Source of the DNA: Bufo bufo | Taxonomy: Eukaryota; Chordata; Amphibia; Anura; Bufonidae | Direction: 5' to 3' | NCBI RefSeq assembly: GCF_905171765.1 | Contig: NC_053389.1 | Location: 745,985,146 to 746,049,145, forward strand | Length of the DNA stretch: 64,000 nucleotides | Shown here: one piece after another, positions 55,128-64,000 of the stretch | Layout: the number at the start of each line of letters is the position of its first letter | How positions within the stretch are numbered: the stretch's first letter is position 1 | The notes under the pieces: model-generated | The model's database searches: none | What the model saw: only the letters and a program-made list of their open reading frames with translations | What the model was told of the DNA's origin: nothing | Program-made: the position numbers and the translations under genes

Positions 55128-55774
55128 TGTCACGACCGCTACCCCAGCAGCAGTCGTGTCGCACCAGACGGAGGGGAAGGGGGACCCTTATCTACGGATG
55201 GGAATAGTATGGCCACCCCTGACTAACCCTAAGCTGGCACCTGTCTGCCCTGATACCCTAGACGGGGTGTGAACCCGTGCGGCGAGCAGGATGCCTAAAC
55301 CCTCTGTCACCCTTACAAGCCTAGAGTGGGGAAAGGCCGATGGGAGCACTAGTCACCATCACTCATGTCTAGGAGAACAGCAGGGGAAGACAGCAACAAA
55401 CAAACTATATCAGAGATAGACTTATCCAGTCACGAGCAGAGAAGGCGATCCCAATCACGACAGTCCACGCCGGACAAGAGCTCCACAGCAACACCATCAA
55501 ACGATCTCCTTCAAAGGTCAGAATAGAACTGGAAGTAAGGACTATATCTGGCAATGACTGCAAGTGAAAGTGAAACTAATATAGTAGCTGGGAGTGGCAG
55601 ACAGGACTCACCTGAGAAGGATGCCTACAAACTCCCAGTCAGGACAAAAAGGTTCACAAGGCAAAACCCAGATGACATACCTGAACCACGGAGCAAACTC
55701 ACAAGCTATCGCGAGTAGCAAGTCGCTGCGACCTTCTCCTCCCAGACCTGTCTGGATCAGTCACAGTCGTGACA
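55128..55774 (-). repeat. 5' LTR of the chromovirus (promoter-bearing)
   Basis: 647 bp, starts TGTCACGACCG and ends CAGTCGTGACA on the + strand, giving a 9-bp terminal inverted repeat next to the TSD ACTAC. In the element's own direction it comes first and should hold the promoter. No strong TATA box is obvious to me; ATATAGTCCTTACTTCC and TATATTAG are the only AT-rich spots. Confidence 0.9.
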
Positions 55775-55864
55775 ACTACTTTTCCATCATCCTAACATCT
55801 TCTGGAAAAAACATCCTACTACCCCAATACTGTGCCCTGTGGTCCCCAATAGTGCCCCCAATAT

Positions 55865-56160
55865 TGTGCCAGTATCAAGTGCCAACCGTCCCGTGTGCCA
55901 GTATCAAGTGCCAACTGCCCCGTGTGCCAGTATCAAGTGCCAACCGCCCCGTGTGCCAGTATCAAGTGCCAACCGCCCCCCCCCTCATTTTCCAGTATCA
56001 AGTGCCAACTCCCCCCCCATCTTTTTCCAGTATAAAGTGCCAACCTTTCCCCCCCATCTTTTTCCAGTATCAAGTGCCAACCTTTTCCCCCCCATTTTCC
56101 AGTATCAAGTGCCAACCTTCCTTCCTTCCCCCCCATTTTCCAGTATCAAGTGTCTCCTCA
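55865..56160. repeat. ~30-bp minisatellite in the hAT MITE
   Basis: CAGTATCAAGTGCCAAC recurs about eight times, with spacers that drift from CGCCCCGTGTGC to CCCCCCATCTTTTTC. The long frames across it on both strands are repeat artefacts. Confidence 0.9.
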
Positions 56161-59100
56161 TGTCCGAAGTAAAGTCCGGTATTAAAAAAATAAAATAAAC
56201 CCTTATACTTACCTCCTTAGCAGCGATGCAGGCCTCTTTTGGCCTGTGTCCCGCGCTGTACAGCTCAGGCGGCGCGATGACGTCATCGCGCCGCCTGCAC
56301 CGCTTTGATAGGCTGCGGGCCTTGTGTCGGCAGCCTATCAGAGGAACAGGGAACTGAGACGCCTCCCTCCCCTGCCCGGCCGCAGCACAGCAATCTGTAT
56401 CGCTGTCCAGAGGACGGCGATACAGATCACTATGGAGATGAACGCACTACTGCAGGGGCCAGGGGTCCACAGGCGGCCGGGCCCCTGGAGTGCCGGGCCC
56501 GGTCGCAACTGCGACCCCTGTATGTACGCCACTGCCTTTAGGTATTCCACAAGAGTTATTGGCAAATGGCAAATTTTACATTTTAATCAATTTTTTACAG
56601 TAACAAAGCAACGGTTAACAGCAAAACAAAACTCAATATTTATTGCCCTGATTCTGTAGTTTATAGAAACACCCCATATGTGGTCATAAACTACTGTACG
56701 GGCACACGGCAGGGCGCAGAAGAAAAGGAACACCGTATGGTTTGTGGAAGGCAGATTTTGCTGGATTGGTTTTTAGACACCTTGTCCCATTTGAAGCCCC
56801 CTTAAGCACCCTTAGAGTAGAAACTCCAAAAAAGTGACCCCATTTTGGAAACTATAAAATAAGGTGGCAGTTTTGTTGGTATTATTTTAGGGGTACATAT
56901 GATTTTTGGTTGCTCTATATTACACTTTTTCATCTCCATTTGCCATTAACTCTTGTGGAACACTTAAAGGGTTAACAACGTTTGTAAAACCAGTTTTGAA
57001 TATCTTGAGGGGTGTAGTTTCTTAAATGTGGTCTTTTTCTGGAGTTTCTACTCTAGGGGTGCATCAGGGAGGGGCTTGAAATGGGACATGGTGTCAAAAA
57101 ACCAGTCCAGCAAAAACTGCCTTCCAAAAACCATATGATATTCCTTTCCTTCTGCACCCTGCCGTGTGGTCATACAGCAGTTTGCGAGCACATATGGGGC
57201 ATTTCTGTAAACTACAGAATCAGGGCAATAAATTTTACATTTTATTTGGCTGTAAACCCTTGTTTTGTTACGGGAAAAAATTGATTGGAAAATTCGTCAA
57301 AAAATAGCTGCTTTGGCACCGTTTTTTTTAAAAATTATTTACAACATTCATCTGACAGGTTAGATCATGTGGTATTTTTATAGAGCATGTTCTTATGGAC
57401 GCGTCAATACCTAATATGTATACCTTTTTTTAATTATTTAGGTTTTACACAATAATATCTTTTTTTTTTTTTAAAAACTCATGTTTTAGTGTCTCCATAG
57501 TCTGAGAGCCATAGTTTTTTTCAGTTTTTAAGCGATTGTCTCAGGTTGCATATAATTTTTGCGGGATGAGATGACGGTTAGATTGGCACTATTTTTGGGT
57601 GCATATGACTTTTTGATTGCTTGCTATTACACTTTTTGTGATGTAAGCTAACCGTTTTTAATTTTTTTTTTTTACAGTGTTCACCTAAAGGGTTAGGTCA
57701 TGTGGTATTTTTATAGAGCAGGATATTACGGACGTGGCAATACCTAATATGTATACATTTTTGTTATTTATTTAGGTTTTACACAATAATATCATTTTTT
57801 GAAAAAAAAAATACATGTTTTAGTGTCTCCTATTCTGAGAGCCATATTTTTTTTATTTTTGGGGCTATTGTCTTATGTAGGGTATCATTGCTTGCGGGAT
57901 GAGGTGACGGTTAGATTGGCACCATTGTGGGTGGCATACGCCTTTTTGATCGCTTGGTATTGCACTTTAAGTGACGTAAGGTGACAAAACAAATGTTTTT
58001 GTAGCACAGTTTTTATTAAATTTTTTTGACAATGTTCACCTGAGGGGTTATGTCATATGATATGTTTATAGAACCGTTTGTTACGGACGTGGCAATACCT
58101 AATATGTATACTTTATTTATATTTTTTTAGTTTTACACAATAATATCATTTTTGAAACAAAAAAAAAATCATGTTTTAGTATCTCCATAGTCTGAGAGTC
58201 ATAGTTTTTTCAGTTTTTGGGCGATTGTCTTAGGTAGGGTATCATTTTTGTGGGATGAGATGACGGTTAGATTGGTACTATTTTGGGGGGCATACGACTT
58301 TTTAATCGCTTGCTATTACACTTTTTGTGATGTAAGGTGACAAAAAATAGCTTTTTTGACGCCGTTTTTATTTTTGTATTTTTTACGATATTCACCTCAG
58401 GGTTTTGGTCATGTGGTATTTTTATAGAGCAGGTTATTACGGATGCAGCGATACCTAATATGTCATAACATGCTAATTATGTTAACATAAAAAAGCATTT
58501 TTTAAACAAAAAAAATCTGGTTTTAGTCTGAGAGCCATATTTTTTTTATTTTTTGGGCCATTGTCTCATGTAGGGGCTCATTTTTTGATTGGTACTATTT
58601 TGGAGTACATACAACTTTTTTGATCACTTTAATTACCTTTTTTGGGAAGTAAGGTTGGCAAAATTTCAATTTCATCATAGTTTTTTTATTTTTTTTATGG
58701 CGTTCAGCATGCGCGGAAAGTAAAATTTTATAGATCAGGTCGTTATGGATGCGGTGATATCAAACTTGTGTAGGGAATTACATTTATTTTATTTTTAATC
58801 AGTGATAAATGTTTTTTTTTTTTATTTATTTTTTTTTCACTGTTTTTTTTTTTTTTTTTTGACCCAGACCCACTTGGTTCTTGAAGATCCAGTGGGTCTG
58901 ATGTCTGTATAGTGTACTGTACTGTATTTTCACTTTACAAAGTCTGATCAGACTTCTGCCTTTAGCAGAAGTCTGATCGGCACCATGGACAGCAGAAAGC
59001 ATGTGAAGGCGTCCAGTTGCCATGGTAACCATCACTTGCTGCCACAACAGAGCAGCAGATGATGGGGAGGGAGGGGGGCCCCCTGCCTCTGTGATCCCGT

Positions 59101-59631
59101 CAAGAATCGGGGGCTGAAAAGGCACAGCAGTCCCCGATAGGAGAGGGAGCTCCCTCCCTGTTAACTTCTTCCATACAGCGGTCCCTACGGACTGCGGCAT
59201 GGAAGGGGTTAAACGGCTGACAATGTGCTGACACTCTGCCTCTGAGAGAGGGGGCGAGCGGATGCTGCGCCCGCCGGCACATAACAAAGAGGGCTGCAGG
59301 TAGGGGGGTTAAACATTAAAATAAGGCATTTTGAAGTTTCTGATCCCCACGGTCACGGACCGCGGGGATCAGAAACTTACAAAAGTGCTGCAAACCGCAG
59401 GTCTGAATTGACCTGTGGTTTGCAGCGATCGCCAATACTGGGGGGGTCACAGGACCCCCCTCGGCATTGACCAAGGGTGCCTGCTGATTGATTTCAGCAG
59501 GCACCCAGTTTTGATCACCGCCCGCTGCGCAGCAGTGATCGGAGCTACACAGGACGTACCTGTACGCCCTGTGTCCTTAAGTAACAGGACATTAGGGCGT
59601 ACAGGTACGCCCTGTGTCCCCAACAGGTTAA

Positions 59632-60331
59632 AGGCTATGAACATCATTGATATAGAAATTATCTACATTTATTAAGTATGTCCCTGAGCTAAGAAAGTTA
59701 CCACAATCTTCATTCCATTCATTTTCAAATCCAAATGCAATTTATCACCTGATCCTAGTTTTAGAATTTTCTGTTGTGAACGTGTCCTTCACAGTAATAC
59801 ATGCTGGGTGTGAAGTCTGTGTTGCCTGGATGCTGCTGACTTCATTAGCTCTCATGAGTCATTTTTGGATCAATTTCTACAAGCCATGAGGGATTTCCGC
59901 ACACTTGTGCTAAAGGACATTGATGTAGAGTGTCTTGATTCCCCTCATCTTTCCTTCCTCCACAGAGTCTGCTGTAGATGCTCTTATTTGGGAAACTTTG
60001 CGCATGTGATTCAATCCCCATCTGCTTCAAATTGCCTTGTGTGTGTTTTCCTGCCTCTTTAAACTGTGATACTGTACAGCAGGGGTGGCCAACCTTACAG
60101 ACACAAAGAGGCAGAAAAAAAAATGGTATGACTGCCAAGAGCCACCAGCTATCCGTTTACACAAATATGCGTGCACACAACAGTATTACTGCAATTGAGT
60201 TATCAAACATTTAAAAGTGCATTTAAACCACCTTTCCTACCTGTAGTGTAGACAGCTTTAGTGAGACTTCTGGCAATCTTTGTTTTTCACAATGTGTTTC
60301 AAGATTTCTCAGATGACACCCTCATGCTCAG
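59632..60331. other. No gene; possible hAT MITE left end
   Basis: CAGGGGTGGCCAACCTTACA at 60081 resembles a hAT-type MITE left end, but no matching right end was found. The rest (59640-60080) is unassigned. Confidence 0.35.
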
Positions 60332-61374
60332 TAGTGATGGACCGAATAGTTCGCCGGCGAATAGTTCCCGGTGAACATAGCTTGTTCGCCGCGGCGGGCG
60401 AACATATGCGATGTTCGGTCCGCCCCCTATACATCATCATTGAGTAAACTTTGACCCTGTACCTCACAGTCAGCAGACACATTCCAGCCAATCAGCAGCA
60501 GACCCTCCCTCCCAGACCCTCCCACCTCCTGGACAGCATTCATTTTAGATTCATTCGGAAGCTGCATTCTCAGTGAGAGGAGGGACAGTGCTGCTGATTC
60601 AATAGGGAAAGCGTTAGCTAGGGCAGTGTTCTGTGTCCACAGACTCATCTGCTGTAAGGACAGCGTACTGACAGCACCCCAAAAAGCCCTTTTCAGGGCT
60701 GGTACATCAGTCTGCTTTTTTTAATTTTTTTTATATATATTGCAGTTGCCTGCCCGTGTGTGAGAGGCTGCAGGCTCAGTCACAGACAGTACTGTGTGCA
60801 CACCATTCATACAGGGTGTGACAGAAAATACCTCGCAGATAAAAGAAAATTCTATTTAATATTTTTCTGTGATATAATCACAGTTGCAAGCCCGTGTGGG
60901 TCAGGCCCACACAGACTGTATTGTGGCCACTGGCTAGTGGCTAGGCCTCCACTTATACCATTACAGGGTGTCACTCACTCACAAATACCTTGCGGGCGTA
61001 ACCCTTACACTACCTGATCGATACAACATCATACCTGATCGTATACACACACTGGATGTTTTAAACCACGTTGTTCAAAAAAAAATTGTATTGTTAGGTG
61101 ATTTATGCCCTTTATGGATTAAAATCCAACTCTCCGTCAACTACATAATTTTCCATGGGAGTTTTGCCATGGATCCCCCTCCGGCATGCCACAGTCCAGG
61201 TGTTAGTCCCCTTGAAACAATTTTTCCATCACTACTGTGGCCAGAAAGAGTCCCTGTGGGTTTTAAAATTCGCCTGCCTATTGAAGTCTATGGTGGTTCG
61301 CCCGTTCGCGAACATTTGCAGAAATTTGCGTTCGCCATTCGCGAACGGAAAATTTTATGTTCGCGACATGACAC
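60332..61374. mobile_element. hAT-like non-autonomous element, ~1 kb
   Basis: Starts TAGTGATGGACCGAATAGTTC and ends ...ATGTTCGCGACATGACAC; related elements end in ACATCACTA, so the right terminus is damaged. GTTCGCC/GGCGAAC palindromes are concentrated at both ends (60355-60420, 61293-61350), as in other TAGTGATGG-type hAT repeats. Flanks do not give a clean 8-bp TSD. A ~140-bp internal duplication holds TGCAGTTGCCTGCCCGTGTG (60740) and CACAGTTGCAAGCCCGTGTG (60879). Confidence 0.65.
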
Positions 61375-61655
61375 CCGTACATACAACCTACAATTCACCG
61401 CACAGCACTGGAAACCGTGCAGGGCGGATGTTGTTCTTGTACACCCCTACAATATGAGGCTGCTAAAGGGAAAATACATTAAATCACATGTGGCAGCTGC
61501 CCGACGATCGTTTCGCTTCACGCTTCCTCTAGGGGCACACATGTGATTTAATGTATTTTCCTTTTAGCAGCCTCATATTGTAGGGGTGTACAAGAACAAC
61601 ATCCGCCCTGCACGGTTTCCAGTGCTGTGCGGTGAATTGTAGGTTGTATGTACGG
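61375..61655. repeat. Near-perfect hairpin, 118-bp arms and 45-bp loop
   Basis: The left arm 61375-61492 and right arm 61538-61655 are inverted copies: CCGTACATACAACCTAC pairs with GTAGGTTGTATGTACGG, and CACATGTG ends each arm at the loop. I see one mismatch (AAAGGG versus AAAAGG). The loop is GC-moderate (GACGATCGTTTCGCTTCACG). Not flanked by a clean TSD. It touches the end of the hAT-like element. Confidence 0.95.
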
Positions 61656-62348
61656 TTGCTATATGAGCCCCATATTGTCTGATGCTGCATAATTGCTTGT
61701 ATACTTGTCCCTTGTGGTCTGGAGCTTACTCTGTTTTAATCTTCTGATACACTTCTGTGTTCCCATGGTTGCTGCTTTATGTATTTTTAAGCATATTATT
61801 AATGTATTATATATGTATGTTCAATAAAGGATTAATTGATGATATTCACTTGTGTGGCAGCTTTTTGAGCGTTATAGGTGTTATACGAATAACTCCATGC
61901 GAGATATTTATGGTATCTATTTTTTGGTGTTTTATGATAGGATGTACGTGGCATGCAATGGTGTATTTTGAAAAAAGGGACAGTAAAGATCAATCTAGGT
62001 TCCCCTTTGTGACGTTGAGTTTTGCCACTCAGAACAGAGTACCTTTCCCTCCATCCGTTTTCCATGACCATCGGGCCTCTTGTTTGCTAATGATGCAGTT
62101 CCTCTGTAGTAGGGAGTCCTGAAAATAGGTTGATTGGATTGTTTGCTTTTGATGCCATTGTTTTTACTTTCTCATAGATTTTTATGAAGCCTTAGTCCTT
62201 GGTCAGACCTTGGGATCTAAGTTGTCCATTAGAGTGAACAACAAAAAAGTAGTACAAACAATATGACACTGGCCAAGTCCTGAGTTCATTTCTACGTTTC
62301 TCTATACTTCCATATATAACCACATTCTGGTGAACAAGCACATTCTGG
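61656..62348. other. Unassigned; possible 3' end of an older element
   Basis: Contains TTCAATAAAGGATTAATTG, a possible polyadenylation signal, and short frames only. It may be the 3' region of the element that gave rise to the hairpin; no coding domain was found. Confidence 0.3.
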
Positions 62349-62352
62349 TTAA

Positions 62353-62851
62353 AGGGAACCTGTCAGTGGCAAAACCGATCCCAAACCGCCCCCAGTACCT
62401 TCAAATAGCCGGCAGTGAGTTTCTAATGATGATTTTCTTACTGCATTCAGATGAAGAAGAAGTATGAAAAACGTTCTTTTATCCTCCGCTATTTTCCAGT
62501 CAGGCTTGAAGTCAAGGGGGCAGCGGCCTCCTTGCTTCAAGTCAAGGTAACCGCGCCCCCTTCCCTGCCCCTTTGCTGTGACTGACCGCGCTTATGCCCG
62601 ATAGCCGGCTGTCAGTCACAGGAGAAGGAGCAGGGAAGGGGGCGTGGTTACCTTGTCTTGAAGAAACCAGGCCGCTGCCCGCTTGACTTCAAGCCTGACT
62701 GGAAAATAGCGCGGACAGAGGATTAAAGAACGTTTTTCATACTTTTGCCTCATCTGAATGCAATAGGAAAATCATCATTAGAAACTCACTGCCGGCTACT
62801 TGAAGGTACTGGGGGCGGTTTGGGATGGCTTTTGTCGCTGACAGGTTCCCA
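62353..62851. mobile_element. TTAA MITE, 499 bp
   Basis: AGGGAACCTGTCAGTGGCAA and the inverse ending TGACAGGTTCCCA, with TTAA at 62349-62352 and 62852-62855. Long arms include GCCGGCAGTGAGTTTCTAAT with ATTAGAAACTCACTGCCGGC and CAGTCACAGCAAAGG-like palindromes around the centre. Non-coding. Same terminal class as 48504-49173. Confidence 0.88.
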
Positions 62852-62855
62852 TTAA

Positions 62856-64000
62856 CAAAGGGCAGAGTGTAATAGCAGAGCTATTGAGGTGACATGACAG
62901 TCATCCTCGCCCGCCTGTTGTTGACTATCATGTCTTTGCACAGAGCAGAACAGAAATGAAGACAATTAATTGCATAGTGTAAATGAAATTAACATTTTAA
63001 TTGTAGTCAAGAATAAGAACGAGGAACATACAAACTGCAAAGCGCGTCAACGCTCCAACCAAGTGTAGATGAAAGCCCTTTTGCATATCACATAGGTGGT
63101 AATTCAAATTGCTGTAGACATTTCTTCCGTCCTTTGCTGAAGGACAGAGTGGGCATATAACTTACAATTACAAAGGGAAGAGATAAAAGCTCCCCTGTGT
63201 AGAAGATGGTTGACATAATTGAACATCAATGCAGATAATTCGGGGATTTATGCACATTTAAAAGAAGATCTATCACAGCAATTGTTTAGGTTTTATGCAA
63301 GGATTTGCATTTAGGGCCTTGGATTTATCCCCCATTAGGATGGTGTGCTGCAATGTATTAATTATGGCTGGGATGGACAGTAACTCACATCCTCCATAAG
63401 TGAGTCATACACACTGAGGAGAGTGATATACTCTGTGAAGTAGTCTCTAATGCTTTTCTTTATAGAGGAGGTGCACGCATGTGCCTCACAATGTATTCAG
63501 GGCATGCACTTCTGGGACTGCCGATTTCCATCCTTATTAGCACTCTCTTGGGTGGTGGTATACAAAATATTAAGTAAGAAAGTAAAAGTCTGCAGTGACA
63601 GTGTCTTAAAATGAACTTGAGATGGGCATACTTTCTGGAAGAACTAAGAGCTATCTGTTTTCTGTCAATAATACTAACTTTGCCGAAATTCTCTTATGTG
63701 TTACTGCTTGGGCGGGACTGGAGCTATAGAAGGTGCATAGGAAGCAGATGCACATGGGCTCTAAAGCCAGAGGAGGCCCAAATGCACATCTCCTGCATAA
63801 CAAGGCACCAATGTTATAAGTGATGTATGGTTTATAAGAGGCCCAGGTGCAGATCTTGCATTAGAAACTGGAATCTTCGAGGTTAGGTAAAAAAAAAAGT
63901 AAATAGACGTGTATTCGCTCACACTCTTGCAGCAGTAGCGCATCTCTTGGATCTCCATAGTGCTCTAGAGGAACCCCGGCTATTCTGCGTCAGTTCAGTC
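62856..64000. other. Probably single-copy DNA, candidate conserved noncoding element
   Basis: No repeat ends recognised. 62930-63420 is AT-rich with ATTAATTGCATAGTG, TTAACATTTTAATTG and GGATTTGCAT, motifs that resemble homeodomain and POU sites. Nothing coding. 63710-63880 may hold a small eroded repeat. Confidence 0.35.

Larger units (their letters stand above)
50256..55774 (-). mobile_element. Ty3/gypsy chromovirus retrotransposon, complete, young
   Basis: 5,519 bp between TSD copies ACTAC (50251-50255 and 55775-55779), ends TGTCACGACCG and CAGTCGTGACA. LTRs at 50256-50897 (3' in the element's sense) and 55128-55774 (5'). One open Gag-Pol frame lies between. The LTRs differ at about four substitutions and one single-base indel over ~640 bp, so insertion was recent. 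The leader between the 5' LTR and the likely start codon is only ~85 bases and contains long A and T runs; I see no textbook primer binding site. Confidence 0.95.
50060..56534. mobile_element. hAT MITE with 8-bp TSD CCTTTAGG, split by a gypsy element
   Basis: The left end CAGTGGCGTTTACACAATCC and right end CTGTATGTACGCCACTG are inverted repeats. CCTTTAGG occurs at 50052-50059 and 56535-56542. The left arm (50060-50255) and the rest (55775-56534) are separated by the chromovirus. The right portion contains a ~30-bp minisatellite and GC-rich sequence with CGATGACGTCATCGCG and GCGATACAGATC. Non-coding. The TSD copies are identical, so the insertion is not ancient. Confidence 0.9.
49178..59627. 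mobile_element. Long TTAA-flanked non-autonomous element, copy C, split by 6.5 kb
   Basis: Starts CCCCTTAGGGACCGGGCTC after TTAA (49174-49177) and ends near 59627 before TTAA (59628-59631). Same modules as copies A and B: GATTCTGTAGTTTGTAGAAA (49802), GGCGATACCTAATATG-type units (57400-58480), the CCCACTTGGTTCTTGAAGAT block (58869), and GC-rich hairpins at the right end. The hAT MITE and chromovirus (50060-56534) interrupt it between TTAACCCTTTAGG and TATTCCACAAGAG. Without the insertion it would be about 4 kb. An inverted internal copy lies at about 56925-57290. Confidence 0.7.

Noticed and set aside
54834..55226. A + strand frame of 130 residues over the gypsy start
   Set aside because: It is antisense to the Gag frame, with no domain.
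55594..56198. Proline-rich frames of 119 and 192 residues
   Set aside because: They translate LTR sequence and the ~30-bp minisatellite (repeated QVPTAP-like peptides).
60968..61546. A 192-residue frame across the hAT-like element and hairpin
   Set aside because: It spans an element boundary and one hairpin arm, with no recognisable domain. It is a chance frame.

Overview
The window looks like transposon-rich intergenic or intronic DNA from a frog (anuran amphibian). I see no host protein-coding exon, no tRNA gene and no functional rRNA gene. The frog assignment is inferred from the repeat families, which I recognise from amphibian genomes: BED-finger hAT elements with GAGCGG-type ends, GGCCTCATGCACACGACCG foldback MITEs, TTAA-flanked AGGGAACCTGTCA MITEs, the DD37E mariner with AGAATTATTAGGCA ends, a tRNA-derived SINE, Penelope-like elements and a chromodomain Ty3/gypsy element. 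Almost everything recognisable is a mobile element or a tandem repeat, and many are nested with readable target-site duplications (TSDs).

Layout. 1-5777: a decayed hAT transposon (+ strand), broken by a 5'-truncated Penelope-like fragment, followed by a hAT derivative that carries antisense 18S rRNA-derived blocks where a transposase should be. 5778-10872: an LTR-like/gag fragment, a LINE-tail repeat and MITEs. 10873-17036: a TTAA MITE that received a 5.2-kb hAT element (minus strand, 8-bp TSD) and a further stacked pair of MITEs. 17215-24890: small MITEs, a SINE and two long TTAA-flanked non-autonomous elements (A and B). 24895-31140: a unique stretch, then a ~5-kb minisatellite of a ~31-bp CAGCTGCTGCAG unit with higher-order periods. 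31144-39161: Harbinger-type MITEs, an internally deleted Tc1 element and two large (1.8 and 2.1 kb) foldback palindromes. 36995-43099: a DD34E Tc1 pseudo-element whose left inverted repeat contains the second foldback, a hAT MITE and a DD37E mariner pseudo-element.

43474-47674: a 5'-truncated Penelope-like retroelement (coiled coil, RT, GIY-YIG) inserted in a TATC microsatellite. 49178-59627: a third long TTAA element (C), split by a hAT MITE (8-bp TSD CCTTTAGG), which is itself split by a young Ty3/gypsy chromovirus (50256-55774, TSD ACTAC). That chromovirus has one uninterrupted 1,415-residue Gag-Pol frame with a C-terminal chromodomain and is the only intact long gene here. 60332-62851: another hAT-like non-autonomous element, a near-perfect 118-bp-arm hairpin and a TTAA MITE. 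62856-64000, 24895-25690, 35880-36990 and 47680-48190 are the best candidates for single-copy DNA.

The transposase and PLE genes are pseudogenes with frameshifts, stops or lost catalytic residues; only the chromovirus looks potentially competent. The non-autonomous elements share the TSD signatures of three cut-and-paste groups: hAT (8 bp), PIF/Harbinger-like (TAA/TTA) and TTAA-specific (piggyBac- or Kolobok-like). I found no convincing new cellular system. The most unusual items are the 18S-carrying hAT derivative, the giant foldbacks, the higher-order CAGCTG minisatellite, a 33-bp inverted template-switch scar and an odd terminus on one gypsy LTR.
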